A stretch of DNA of 18,295 bases from JAOUEA01 sp035550775 (lineage in GTDB: Bacteria; Actinomycetota; UBA4738; HRBIN12): the NCBI GenBank assembly GCA_035550775.1, contig DASZOO010000126.1, positions 1 through 18,295 on the forward strand, given 5' to 3'. The notes beneath the pieces were generated by a model. That model was not told the DNA's origin. It did no database searches and was given only the letters and a program-made list of their open reading frames with translations. This document shows positions 1 to 7,172 of the stretch, one piece after another (position 1 is the stretch's first letter; each line of letters begins with the position of its first letter). The position numbers were made by a program, and so were the translations under genes.

Positions 1-496
1 TGAACCAGAAGAAGTACAGCAACAGCTGGCCGAGCCAGAACACGGGGAGCGACACCCCGATCAGGGCGAAGAGCATCGCCGATCGGTCCCAGAACGACCC
101 TCGCTTGATCCCGGACAGGATCCCGATCGGGATCCCGATCAGCAGCCACAGGATCGCGGCTCCCACCGCGAGGGTGATCGTCACCGGCAGGCGGCGGTAG
201 ATCTCCTCCTTCACCGCGACGAAGCTGCCGTACGAGTAGTAGACGTCCTCCGAGAGGAACAGCCCCGGGAGCGGGATGAGACCCTTGGCGAATCGCGAGT
301 ACTGCACGATCAGCGGCTTGTCCAGGCCGAACGCCACGCGGGCCGCCTCGATCTGCTCGGGCGTGGTCGTTCGCCCGACCGCTCGGCGCGCCGGGTCTCC
401 GGCCGGAAGCTTCACGAAGATCAGGAACGTGAGCAGGGAGACGATGAACAGCACCAGCACCAGGAACAACGTGCGGCGGATCAGGTACCTGCCCAC
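1..496 (-). CDS. Oligopeptide/dipeptide ABC transporter permease, DppB/OppB type (3' end off the left edge)
   Basis: This gene encodes one of two membrane subunits of a peptide-type ABC importer. About 165 N-terminal residues are visible. The protein opens with MGRYLIRRTLFLVLVLFIVS, the typical short cytoplasmic start followed by transmembrane helix 1. It continues with a 'LPAGDPAR' segment and 'FGLDKPLIVQY', both usual in the DppB family, and then helices 2 and 3 (residues about 104-125 and 137-165). The GTG start at 494-496 is preceded by a strong ribosome binding site, AAGGAGG, at 501-507 with 4 bases of spacing. The ABC signature loop for the ATPase (EAA motif) lies beyond the edge. It follows the binding-protein gene by 87 bases, which contain a strong hairpin. 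The family call is firm; the substrate is unknown, and peptides are the default for this family. Confidence 0.93.
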   Translation of the reverse strand, partial: MGRYLIRRTLFLVLVLFIVSLLTFLIFVKLPAGDPARRAVGRTTTPEQIEAARVAFGLDKPLIVQYSRFAKGLIPLPGLFLSEDVYYSYGSFVAVKEEIYRRLPVTITLAVGAAILWLLIGIPIGILSGIKRGSFWDRSAMLFALIGVSLPVFWLGQLLLYFFWF

Positions 497-500
497 CGTC

Positions 501-507
501 CCTCCTT
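501..507 (-). promoter_or_regulatory. Ribosome binding site of the DppB-type permease
   Basis: The minus strand reads AAGGAGG, a near-perfect Shine-Dalgarno sequence, 4 bases before the GTG start at 496. It fixes the start of the left-edge permease gene and shows that this internal cistron has its own strong initiation signal after the upstream hairpin. Confidence 0.75.
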
Positions 508-523
508 CCCTGTCGTCGGCGAG

Positions 524-549
524 GAGGGGGTCGCCGTGGCGACCCCCTC
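524..549 (-). promoter_or_regulatory. Strong intercistronic hairpin between binding-protein and permease genes
   Basis: A perfect 12-bp inverted repeat has arms 524-535 and 538-549, with GAGGGGGTCGCC and its complement separated by only two bases. In RNA this gives about 11 base pairs and a four-base loop, mostly G-C pairs. It starts 34 bases after the stop codon of the binding lipoprotein and ends 27 bases before the permease start. No run of U follows on the minus strand, so it does not look like a standard intrinsic terminator. By analogy with malE-malF and similar operons, I infer it blocks 3' exonuclease decay or partly attenuates transcription, giving more binding protein than permease. 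Confidence 0.6.
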
Positions 550-583
550 ACCTGCCGTCGATCTCAGCGGACCGTGGCCTCGA

Positions 584-2461
584 TCAGGCCGCGGCGTCAC
601 CGCCGGAGACCGCCATGGCGCCGAAGTCGGCCAGCCCCGCGAACTGATCGAACGAGTAGTTCGTCACGTTCGGCGAGATGATGTCGACCGAGTTGTCGAA
701 CAGGTACGGCACCATCGGCACGACCTCTTCCATGAGGCGCGAGTCGAAGTCGGCCCAGCACTGGAACCGTTCGTCGCCGGTGGCCGCCGAGCACTCGTCG
801 ACCATGTCGTCGACGGTCGGCACCTCGGTGACGTCATAGCCCCACCCTCTGAGCTGTTCCGCCGTCGCACCCATGCCCTGATAGTTGCAGCAGCTCTCCC
901 ACAGGCCACTGGAGTCGAACAGCGGACCGCCGAACGTGTACCCGTCGGCGTAGTCCTTGCCCCACCCCGGGCCGGCGCAGAGCGCGGTCTGGGAGTTCAT
1001 GTCGTTGCACCTGGTGTACATGACACCGCGCTCGAGCTGCTTCACGTCGAGCGTGATACCCAACGGCTCGAGGAACTGTTGCATCAGCGCCGACTGCTTC
1101 GGGTACGGATCCTCGCGGTCGGTGACCGTCAGGATGTCCTCGCAGACCGGGTCGTCACAGACCCCGTCGCCGTCGCTGTCGTACTTCGACTGCGCCATCT
1201 CCTCCTGGGCAGCCTCGAGGTCGCCCGATCCGTTCGGCGTCGCGTATGGGTCGTAGTCGGCCAGCAGGTTGTTCTGCAACGAGTTCACGAAGATGTGCCC
1301 CGCGAGCTCGCCGGTCGTCTCGCCACCACGCTGCTGGCGGAAGCCCTGCTTGTCGAACGCCCAGTTGATCGCCTTTCGCACGTGCACGTCGTCGAACGGC
1401 GGCATCGCCAGGTTGAACGAGACGTAGCGCATCGCGTCGGACGGGTAGACGTTCATCCGGTCCTGCAGATCCGGCGTGGTCTGGTACTCCCGGATCTTGT
1501 CCGGCGGCACCGCCCCGTCGACCACGAAGTCGATCTCGCCGGCGGCGACCTGGTTGTACAGGTCGTCGTTGTCCCCGCCGATCGACACCTCGATCCGGTC
1601 GGGGTACGCAGGACGGAGCCCGTCGGTGGCCGGATCGTAGGAGGGGTTGCGGACGAGCACGATCGAGCGACCGGGCACGTATCCGGCGACCTCGCTCTGA
1701 TCCTTTGCCGGCACCGAGAAGTCCATGGCCTCGGAGCCCTCGAACATGTACGGGCCCGATGCGACCAAGAAGCGGCCGTAGTTCTTGTCGTGGCCCTCGG
1801 CCGCTCCCAGCTCCGCGCCTTCGAGCGGCGGGATCGGGGCGGTGGTCGCCATCGCGAACCGATACCCGAGGTCTCCGGTCGGCTCGGTGAGGGTGATCTC
1901 GAGCGTCGTGTCGTCGACCGCCACGGCGCCGGAGATGTCATCGGCGTCGCCGTTGGCGTAGTCGTCGAATCCCTCGATCACCGAGTAGTAGAAGGAGTAG
2001 CCACCGACGTTCGCCTTCGGGTTCGCCGTGCGCTTGAGCGCGGTGACGAAGTCGTTGGCCGTGATCGTGACGTCCTCGAACGGCGGGGCATAGGTGATGC
2101 CCGGCTTGAGCGTGAACGTCCACGTCAGCTCGTCCTCGGAGACCTCCGGTTCGGCCGCAGCCAGGTCCGGGTGGATCTCCGCCCCTCCCTCTTCGGTCGG
2201 CACGCCCTCGTACGACATCAGCGTGCGCAACAGGCAGCATCGGTAGTACTCCCAGGTGACCGAGTAGTACTCCTTCTGCGGATCGAACGCCGAAACCACG
2301 TCGGCGAGCATCGCCATCTTCAGCGTGCCACCCGCCAGGTCGCCCGCGGGCGCCTCACTGGTCGCGGTGTCGTCACCGGTACCACCGTCGTCACCGCCAC
2401 ATGCGGCGGCAACGAGACCGAGTACCGCGACGAGCGCGATCATCCTCAGCATCCTCTTCAA
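584..2461 (-). CDS. Extracellular peptide-binding lipoprotein of ABC importer (SBP_bac_5 family)
   Basis: This is the secreted solute-binding component of the adjacent ABC importer, about 625 residues. From the TTG start at 2461 the protein reads LKRMLRMIALVAVLGLVAAAC, a lipoprotein signal peptide with lipobox LVAAAC, so Cys21 would be lipidated. A G/D/T-rich linker follows, then family 5 binding-protein features: 'LTWTFTLKPGITYAPPFEDV', 'VRKAINWAFDKQ' and a 'DFVVDGAVPP' segment. The TTG is chosen because GAGAGGGGG lies at 2467-2475 with 5 bases of spacing; an ATG at 2452 is the alternative. The frame stays open upstream to 2614, but that would overlap the upstream permease and hide the signal peptide. 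The C-terminal half is unusually rich in cysteine and holds a DSDGDGVCDD calcium-loop-like segment (1151-1180). The ligand is probably a peptide, but this is not proven. Confidence 0.93.
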   Translation of the reverse strand: MKRMLRMIALVAVLGLVAAACGGDDGGTGDDTATSEAPAGDLAGGTLKMAMLADVVSAFDPQKEYYSVTWEYYRCCLLRTLMSYEGVPTEEGGAEIHPDLAAAEPEVSEDELTWTFTLKPGITYAPPFEDVTITANDFVTALKRTANPKANVGGYSFYYSVIEGFDDYANGDADDISGAVAVDDTTLEITLTEPTGDLGYRFAMATTAPIPPLEGAELGAAEGHDKNYGRFLVASGPYMFEGSEAMDFSVPAKDQSEVAGYVPGRSIVLVRNPSYDPATDGLRPAYPDRIEVSIGGDNDDLYNQVAAGEIDFVVDGAVPPDKIREYQTTPDLQDRMNVYPSDAMRYVSFNLAMPPFDDVHVRKAINWAFDKQGFRQQRGGETTGELAGHIFVNSLQNNLLADYDPYATPNGSGDLEAAQEEMAQSKYDSDGDGVCDDPVCEDILTVTDREDPYPKQSALMQQFLEPLGITLDVKQLERGVMYTRCNDMNSQTALCAGPGWGKDYADGYTFGGPLFDSSGLWESCCNYQGMGATAEQLRGWGYDVTEVPTVDDMVDECSAATGDERFQCWADFDSRLMEEVVPMVPYLFDNSVDIISPNVTNYSFDQFAGLADFGAMAVSGGDAAA

Positions 2462-2466
2462 CTGGA

Positions 2467-2475
2467 CCCCCTCTC
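2467..2475 (-). promoter_or_regulatory. Ribosome binding site supporting the TTG start of the binding lipoprotein
   Basis: The minus strand reads GAGAGGGGG, followed by five bases and then TTG at 2461. This purine-rich stretch is the main reason to prefer the rare TTG start over the in-frame ATG at 2452, which would have its spacing stretched to 14 bases. Confidence 0.55.
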
Positions 2476-2570
2476 GTGCATCTCCATGCCATCGTGATCG
2501 GAACCGATGTGGTGCGTGCTTCCCGATCGCCTCCCCTCGTGAGCGGTTCCCGCACCGATAGGAAGTACGG

Positions 2571-3728
2571 TCACGCTTGCGTCCGAGGATCGAGTGCGTC
2601 GCGGAGTCCGTCACCCACGAGGTTGAACGCGAGGGTGGTCAGGAACAACGCGATGCCCGGGAAGATCATGAGCCAGACCGCGTACTGGAACGCGCTGGCG
2701 GACTGGCTGAGCATCGCCCCCCACGACGGCGTCGTGTCGGGCACGCCGACGCCGAGGAACGACAGACCCGCCTCGAACAGGATGTTCGAAGGGATGATCA
2801 GGGTGGTGTAGACGATCAGTGGCGCGGCCACGTTCGGCAGGATCTCGCGGGCCATGATGCGCCAGTTCGTCGCGCCGAGCGACCGCGACGCTTCGACGAA
2901 CTCCTTCTCGCGGAGCGAGAGCACCTGTCCCCGGATGATCCGTGAGATGTACGGCCAGCTGAACAGGCCGATGATCAGGCTCACGAGCAGCAACCCCGGC
3001 TTGATCAGGCCGCCCAGGCAGCCCTCGGCCGTCGCCCCGCACGCCGACGCCAGGCCGAGCGCCAACAACAGGATGGGCAGCGAGAGCACGACGTCGGTCA
3101 GCCTGGAGATGAACGTGTCGGTCTTGCCGCGGAAGAACCCGGAGATCACGCCGAGCACCGTGCCGATGATCAGGGAGATGCCGGTCGCGGCGAACGCGAT
3201 GATCAGCGAGGTGCGGGCGCCGTAGAGGATGCGCACGAACAGATCCCGGCCCGTCGAGTCGACGCCGAGCCAGTACCCGTCGACGGCGAAACAGCCTTGG
3301 GCCGCCGCCTGCACCTGCCCGCCCTCGATCACGAGCGGTGCGTCGGCGGCGCCCTCGGGACATGGCCACCATTCGGGGGCCCCGGGCAGTCCGAACGAGT
3401 CGAGCGCGTCGAGGTTGACGAAGTTCGGATCGTGGCCCGTCCAGCTCACCGACAGCGGCGCGATGACGGCGAGGGTGATCATCACCGCGATGATCACGAT
3501 GCCCGCGAGCGCCCAGCGGTCCCGCCGGAACTGCCGCCAGAAGATCTGCCAGGGCGAGCGACCGATGTCTTCCTTCGGGACGATCGCGCCGGGGACGACC
3601 TCGGTCTCGGCGATCGCGTGTTCGACGAACTCAGCTTCCTTGCCCAGACCGGAACGGGTGCCCGTGGTTCCGGGGGCCAGCAAAGACCCGTGGTCGTCGC
3701 CCGGTGCGTCGCGTCGCTCGTCGCTCAC
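2571..3728 (-). CDS. Oligopeptide/dipeptide ABC transporter permease, DppC/OppC type
   Basis: This is the second membrane subunit of the peptide importer, about 385 residues. A long cytoplasmic N-terminus (about 70 residues) leads into 'SPWQIFWRQFRRDRWALAG', the usual DppC entry to helix 1. Then come an extracytoplasmic loop, the family hallmark 'LGVDSTGRDLFVRILYGAR', several further helices, and the ATPase-contact EAA loop 'EASRSLGATNWRIMAREILP'. It ends with 'GDGLRDALDPR', also typical. The loop after helix 1 is longer than usual and carries two cysteines. The GTG at 3728 is chosen because a -10-like TATCAT lies just upstream, so the message would be leaderless or nearly so; no Shine-Dalgarno is visible. 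A GTG at 3770 is possible but would lie upstream of the candidate -10. It is the first gene of the importer unit, 109 bases before the binding-protein gene. Confidence 0.93.
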   Translation of the reverse strand: MSDERRDAPGDDHGSLLAPGTTGTRSGLGKEAEFVEHAIAETEVVPGAIVPKEDIGRSPWQIFWRQFRRDRWALAGIVIIAVMITLAVIAPLSVSWTGHDPNFVNLDALDSFGLPGAPEWWPCPEGAADAPLVIEGGQVQAAAQGCFAVDGYWLGVDSTGRDLFVRILYGARTSLIIAFAATGISLIIGTVLGVISGFFRGKTDTFISRLTDVVLSLPILLLALGLASACGATAEGCLGGLIKPGLLLVSLIIGLFSWPYISRIIRGQVLSLREKEFVEASRSLGATNWRIMAREILPNVAAPLIVYTTLIIPSNILFEAGLSFLGVGVPDTTPSWGAMLSQSASAFQYAVWLMIFPGIALFLTTLAFNLVGDGLRDALDPRTQA

Positions 3729-3736
3729 CGGCGCGG

Positions 3737-3765
3737 ATGATAGGCCCCTCGCCGGATATCGGCAA
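3737..3765 (-). promoter_or_regulatory. Candidate promoter of the ABC importer unit, giving a near-leaderless mRNA
   Basis: The minus strand shows TTGCCG (3760-3765) as the -35, a spacer of exactly 17 bases, and TATCAT (3737-3742) as the -10, one mismatch from TATAAT. Eight bases separate the -10 from the GTG at 3728, so the start site would fall on or next to the start codon. This is the best sigma-70-type match in the window and suggests the importer is transcribed separately from apgM. Confidence 0.5.
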
Positions 3766-3852
3766 CGCACATCGGGCCGTTTCTGCAGGCCATGAGGGCT
3801 TCCGCCGGGGGAAACAGGGCAGGAATCCGCAATCTGGGCGCACCCGGCCCCA

Positions 3853-5136
3853 TCAGTCGCGCACGAGGGAACTCAGACGGGGCAGGATCTCGGGGCCCAG
3901 CATGGTCCCCATCGAACCGTCGGAGCACGCCCGTTCCCCGAACGCCGTGGATCCGTCGGGTCGCACCGCACCGCCGCTCGCCAGGAACGGCACGGGGTCG
4001 GCGGTGTGGGCCTTGCGAACGCACGAGGTCGCGTGGTCGGCCGTGACCGCGATCACGGTGTCCATGTCCAGGCGGGGCAGCACCTCGCCGAAGAACGCTC
4101 GGTCGATCGCGGTGATCACGTCGCGTTTGTCCTCAGCCCGTCCGTCGTGCGCGGGCACGTCCGGTCCTTTGATGTGGACGTACAGCGCCTGGAACTCCCG
4201 CAGCGCTTCGGCCGCGAGCCGCGCCCATTCGGCGTAGCGCTCCTCGGCGGCGGGGCCGGAGCCCGCGGCGTCGAGACGGGGCGCGTCGACCGGGTGCATG
4301 CCGAGCGCGATGGCGATGCCTCGCTCGACCGGCATCTCCACGAAGCATCCCCAGGGCATGCCGAACCGCTCGGCGATCGGCTGCAGGGCAGGACGGTGGT
4401 CGCCGCCGTCGCGGGTGAGGATCACGTTGGCCGGGAGCTTCCCGTCGGCGCGCCGGCGTGCGTTCACCTCGCTCGCGTCGAGGATCCGCGCCGACCCCTC
4501 CACGAACGCGTTCGTGAGCTCAGCGGCTCGCTGTGCCGCCGGAGTGTCCTGCAGCGCCACGGCGGTCGCGACCACCGGCTCGAACGTCTCGAGCGCCACA
4601 CCGAGATGACCGCGGCGCTCGTACGCGGGATCGGTGTTCGTGACGTCTGCGGACAGGGCGGCGCCGTCGTCGGTCCGGATCACCAGGGCGCCGCGATGTT
4701 CGATCGTCGCTCGCAGCTCGAACGAGGCCCCGGGCAGCTTCAGCGTTCCGTTGACCTCATCGGCCAGCGCCTGTGCCTCATCGCTCGAGAGGTCTCGACC
4801 GACCCTCCGGTCGATGATGTCCGGCCAGTCGGCGGTGGCGAAGTTGATGCGGTACGCGAGGTCACCGTCACGGAAGTCCATGCCGATGCCGAGCGCCTCG
4901 AGCACGCCGCGTCCCGGATGTTCCTCGCTGGGGTCGTAGCCGAGGATGCCGAACACACCGATGTCGGATTCCGGGGCGATGCCGGGACCGACGGTGACGA
5001 CCGTGCCGGTCGCGCCCCGCTGGGCCAGCGCGTCGAGGTTCGGCGTCCGGGCCGCCTCGAGTGGCGTGCGCCCGTCGAACTCGGCGATCGGATCGTCGCC
5101 GAGGCCGTCGAGGCAGACGTAGAGGAGGGTGCTCAC
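3853..5136 (-). CDS. apgM: 2,3-bisphosphoglycerate-independent phosphoglycerate mutase, archaeal type
   Basis: The enzyme interconverts 3- and 2-phosphoglycerate in glycolysis without the bisphosphoglycerate cofactor, using two metal ions (alkaline phosphatase superfamily). The protein is 427 residues, normal for the ApgM family. It shows LDGLGD near residue 9, ESD with Ser57 as the likely phosphorylated residue, GILGYDP, PGRGVLEALGIGMDF, NFATADW, DRRVGRDLS, VHIKGPDVPAHDG and the metal-binding VTADHATSCVRKAHTADPVP near the C-terminus. The GTG at 5136 overlaps nothing and has GAGGG seven bases upstream. It lies 49 bases downstream of tpiA and closes a gap-pgk-tpiA-apgM set covering four successive lower-glycolysis steps or links. 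The segment around Ser57 reads PESDIGVFGILGYDP, which departs from the SDTAH form I recall for archaeal members. The family call is firm; kinetics are unknown. Confidence 0.93.
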   Translation of the reverse strand: MSTLLYVCLDGLGDDPIAEFDGRTPLEAARTPNLDALAQRGATGTVVTVGPGIAPESDIGVFGILGYDPSEEHPGRGVLEALGIGMDFRDGDLAYRINFATADWPDIIDRRVGRDLSSDEAQALADEVNGTLKLPGASFELRATIEHRGALVIRTDDGAALSADVTNTDPAYERRGHLGVALETFEPVVATAVALQDTPAAQRAAELTNAFVEGSARILDASEVNARRRADGKLPANVILTRDGGDHRPALQPIAERFGMPWGCFVEMPVERGIAIALGMHPVDAPRLDAAGSGPAAEERYAEWARLAAEALREFQALYVHIKGPDVPAHDGRAEDKRDVITAIDRAFFGEVLPRLDMDTVIAVTADHATSCVRKAHTADPVPFLASGGAVRPDGSTAFGERACSDGSMGTMLGPEILPRLSSLVRD

Positions 5137-5185
5137 GCCGGCCCTCGCGTCCTCGAGCAGCGTTCGGCCGGCCCCTCCATGGCGA

Positions 5186-5971
5186 TCAGCGGTACTTCAC
5201 GATCAGCGCGAGGTCCTCCGGATCGAGGCTCGCCCCGCCCACGAGCGCACCGTCGATCTCCGGGTGCGCCATGAACTCCCTGATGTTGCCGGGCTTCACG
5301 CTTCCTCCGTACTGCACTCGGATCGACTGCGCGAGGGAGTCGTCGTAGCGGTCCGCGAGGGTGGCGCGGATCACCTCGACCACCCGCCCGGCGTCGGTGG
5401 CATCGGCGTTCCGTCCGGTGCCGATCGCCCAGATCGGCTCGTACGCAACGACCATCGTCGCGGCCTGCTCCGGGGTCACGCTGTCGAACCCACGCCTGAT
5501 CTGCTGGGCGACCTTCGTCTCCGTGCCGCCGGCATCGCGTTCCTCGAGGGTCTCCCCGACGCAGAGGATCGGCGACATCTCGTGACGCAGCACCGCTCGC
5601 ACCTTCTTGTTCACGACGAGATCGTCCTCGCCGAAGAGCTGCCGCCGCTCGGAGTGCCCGACGATGACGTAGCCGACCTTCAGCGCCGCGAGCATCAACG
5701 GCGAGACCTCGCCGGTGAACGCCCCCTGATCCTCGAACGCGACGTTCTGTGCGCCGAGGCCGTACGGCAGCTTGTCGGAATCGAGCAGCGTCTCGACGGA
5801 CCGCAGCGCGGTGAACGGCGGGCAGATCACGACCTCCACGCGCTCGGCGTCGTCGGCGTCCAGCAGGTAGCTCAGCTGTTGCACCGCCTGGATCGCCTCG
5901 AGGTGGGTCTTGTGCATCTTCCAGTTCGCCGCGATGATCGGGCGACGTCCGTACTCGGATGCTGCGGTCAC
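5186..5971 (-). CDS. tpiA: Triose-phosphate isomerase
   Basis: The enzyme interconverts dihydroxyacetone phosphate and glyceraldehyde 3-phosphate in the cytoplasm. The product is 261 residues, the usual length. Active-site motifs are all present: ANWKMHK with the substrate-binding lysine, VGHSERR with the catalytic histidine, AYEPIWAIGTGR with the catalytic glutamate, and YGGSVKPGN plus GGASL at the phosphate-binding end. The GTG at 5971 overlaps the TGA stop of pgk in a four-base GTGA (5968-5971), so translation is probably coupled to pgk. The open frame extends upstream to 6211, but only through pgk in another frame. In most actinobacteria secG follows tpiA; here apgM follows instead. Confidence 0.97.
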   Translation of the reverse strand: MTAASEYGRRPIIAANWKMHKTHLEAIQAVQQLSYLLDADDAERVEVVICPPFTALRSVETLLDSDKLPYGLGAQNVAFEDQGAFTGEVSPLMLAALKVGYVIVGHSERRQLFGEDDLVVNKKVRAVLRHEMSPILCVGETLEERDAGGTETKVAQQIRRGFDSVTPEQAATMVVAYEPIWAIGTGRNADATDAGRVVEVIRATLADRYDDSLAQSIRVQYGGSVKPGNIREFMAHPEIDGALVGGASLDPEDLALIVKYR

Positions 5972-7149
5972 GAGCCGTCCTCCAGGATCGCGATACCGGG
6001 GAGCGAGCGCCCCTCGAGGAACTCGAGGGATGCGCCGCCCCCAGTGGACAGGTGGTCGAAGGCGTCCGACAGCTCGGCCTTCTTCACCGCGAGGAGGGAA
6101 TCGCCCCCACCCACGACGCTGAACGCGTCGGCATGGGCGATCGCGGTGGCGACGCCCCGCGTGCCGGCGCTGAACGGCTCGAGCTCGAACACTCCCATGG
6201 GCCCGTTCCACAGGATCGTCTTCGCGTCGGCGATGATGCGCGCGTACTCCTCCACGGTCTTCGGACCGATGTCGAGGCCCATCAGGCCGCGGGGGATCTG
6301 GGCGGCCGGAACGGTGCGTCGCTCGGCCGAGAGCGAGATCTCGTCGGCCGCGACCACGTCCTGCGGCACCTCGAGGAGCACCCCTCGCTCACGCGCGCGG
6401 TCCCTCGACGCTCGCACGTCGTCGAAGCGGTCGCGTTCGCACAAGCTGGTGCCGATCTCGCCGCCGTCCGCCGCGATCAGGGTGAACGCCATGGCGCCGC
6501 CGATCAGCAGCGCGTCGACGCGGTCGACCAACGAGTCGATCACCCCGAGCTTGTCGCTCACCTTCGCGCCCCCGAGGACCGCGACGTAAGGCCGCTGGGG
6601 GCCGTGCAGGAGGCGGGCCAGCACCTCGACCTCCCGTTGCATCAGCCGTCCTGCAACTGCCGGCCGCCCGCTCGCCAACATCAACTCGGGAAGGGCCGAG
6701 ACGCTCGCATGCGCCCGGTGCGCGGCTCCGAACGCGTCGTCGACGTAGGCGTCGGCGAGCTCGGCGAGCCTGCCCGCGAACATCGGATCGTCGGCTTCCT
6801 CGCCGGGTTCGAAGCGGAGGTTCTCGAGCAGCACGACGGGCGCGTCGGGCAGGGCTCCGGGGGCGGTTTCGCCGATCGAGGCGACGGGCTCATCCAGCAG
6901 CTCCGCGAGTCGAGCGCCGACCGGACCCAACCGGAGCTCGTCGCGGACCTCCCCCTTCGGCCGGCCAAGGTGTGAGGCGATGACCAGGCCGGCTCCACGA
7001 TCGCGGAGCTCCCGGATCGTGGGCAGCGTCGCCACGATGCGCGCGTCGTCGGCCACCGCCCCGGAGTCGAGGGGCACGTTGAAGTCGGCGCGAACGAACA
7101 CACGGGCGCCGGCGACGTCTCCCAGGGCGTCGAGGGTGCGCAACGTCAC
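5968..7149 (-). CDS. pgk: Phosphoglycerate kinase
   Basis: The enzyme transfers phosphate from 1,3-bisphosphoglycerate to ADP, giving ATP and 3-phosphoglycerate. The product is 393 residues, normal for a bacterial Pgk. Visible motifs are RADFNVPL, SHLGRPKG (substrate binding), the hinge-side GGAKVSDKLGVIDSL, LLIGGAMAFT, LWNGPMGVFE, and the nucleotide-binding GGGDSLLAV followed by HLSTGGGASLEFLEG at the end. GTG at 7149 is chosen because GGAG lies 7 bases upstream; the codon before it is GTC, which is not a start. It begins 23 bases after gap stops and overlaps tpiA by four bases, so gap-pgk-tpiA is clearly one transcription unit. Confidence 0.97.
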   Translation of the reverse strand: MTLRTLDALGDVAGARVFVRADFNVPLDSGAVADDARIVATLPTIRELRDRGAGLVIASHLGRPKGEVRDELRLGPVGARLAELLDEPVASIGETAPGALPDAPVVLLENLRFEPGEEADDPMFAGRLAELADAYVDDAFGAAHRAHASVSALPELMLASGRPAVAGRLMQREVEVLARLLHGPQRPYVAVLGGAKVSDKLGVIDSLVDRVDALLIGGAMAFTLIAADGGEIGTSLCERDRFDDVRASRDRARERGVLLEVPQDVVAADEISLSAERRTVPAAQIPRGLMGLDIGPKTVEEYARIIADAKTILWNGPMGVFELEPFSAGTRGVATAIAHADAFSVVGGGDSLLAVKKAELSDAFDHLSTGGGASLEFLEGRSLPGIAILEDGS

Positions 7150-7172
7150 GACGGAGCTCCGGCCGCCGTGCG

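Noticed and set aside
118..135. 18-bp perfect palindrome GGATCCCGATCGGGATCC
   Set aside because: It lies inside the permease coding region and is explained by repeated Ile-Gly/Ile-Pro codons in a membrane helix; no regulatory role is needed.
536..2497. Open plus-strand frame of 653 codons opposite the binding-protein gene
   Set aside because: The minus-strand gene has a lipobox, family motifs and a ribosome binding site; the plus frame has none.
2462..2614. N-terminal extension of the binding protein to a start at 2614
   Set aside because: It would overlap the upstream permease, bury the signal peptide 50 residues inside the protein and ignore the ribosome binding site before the TTG at 2461.
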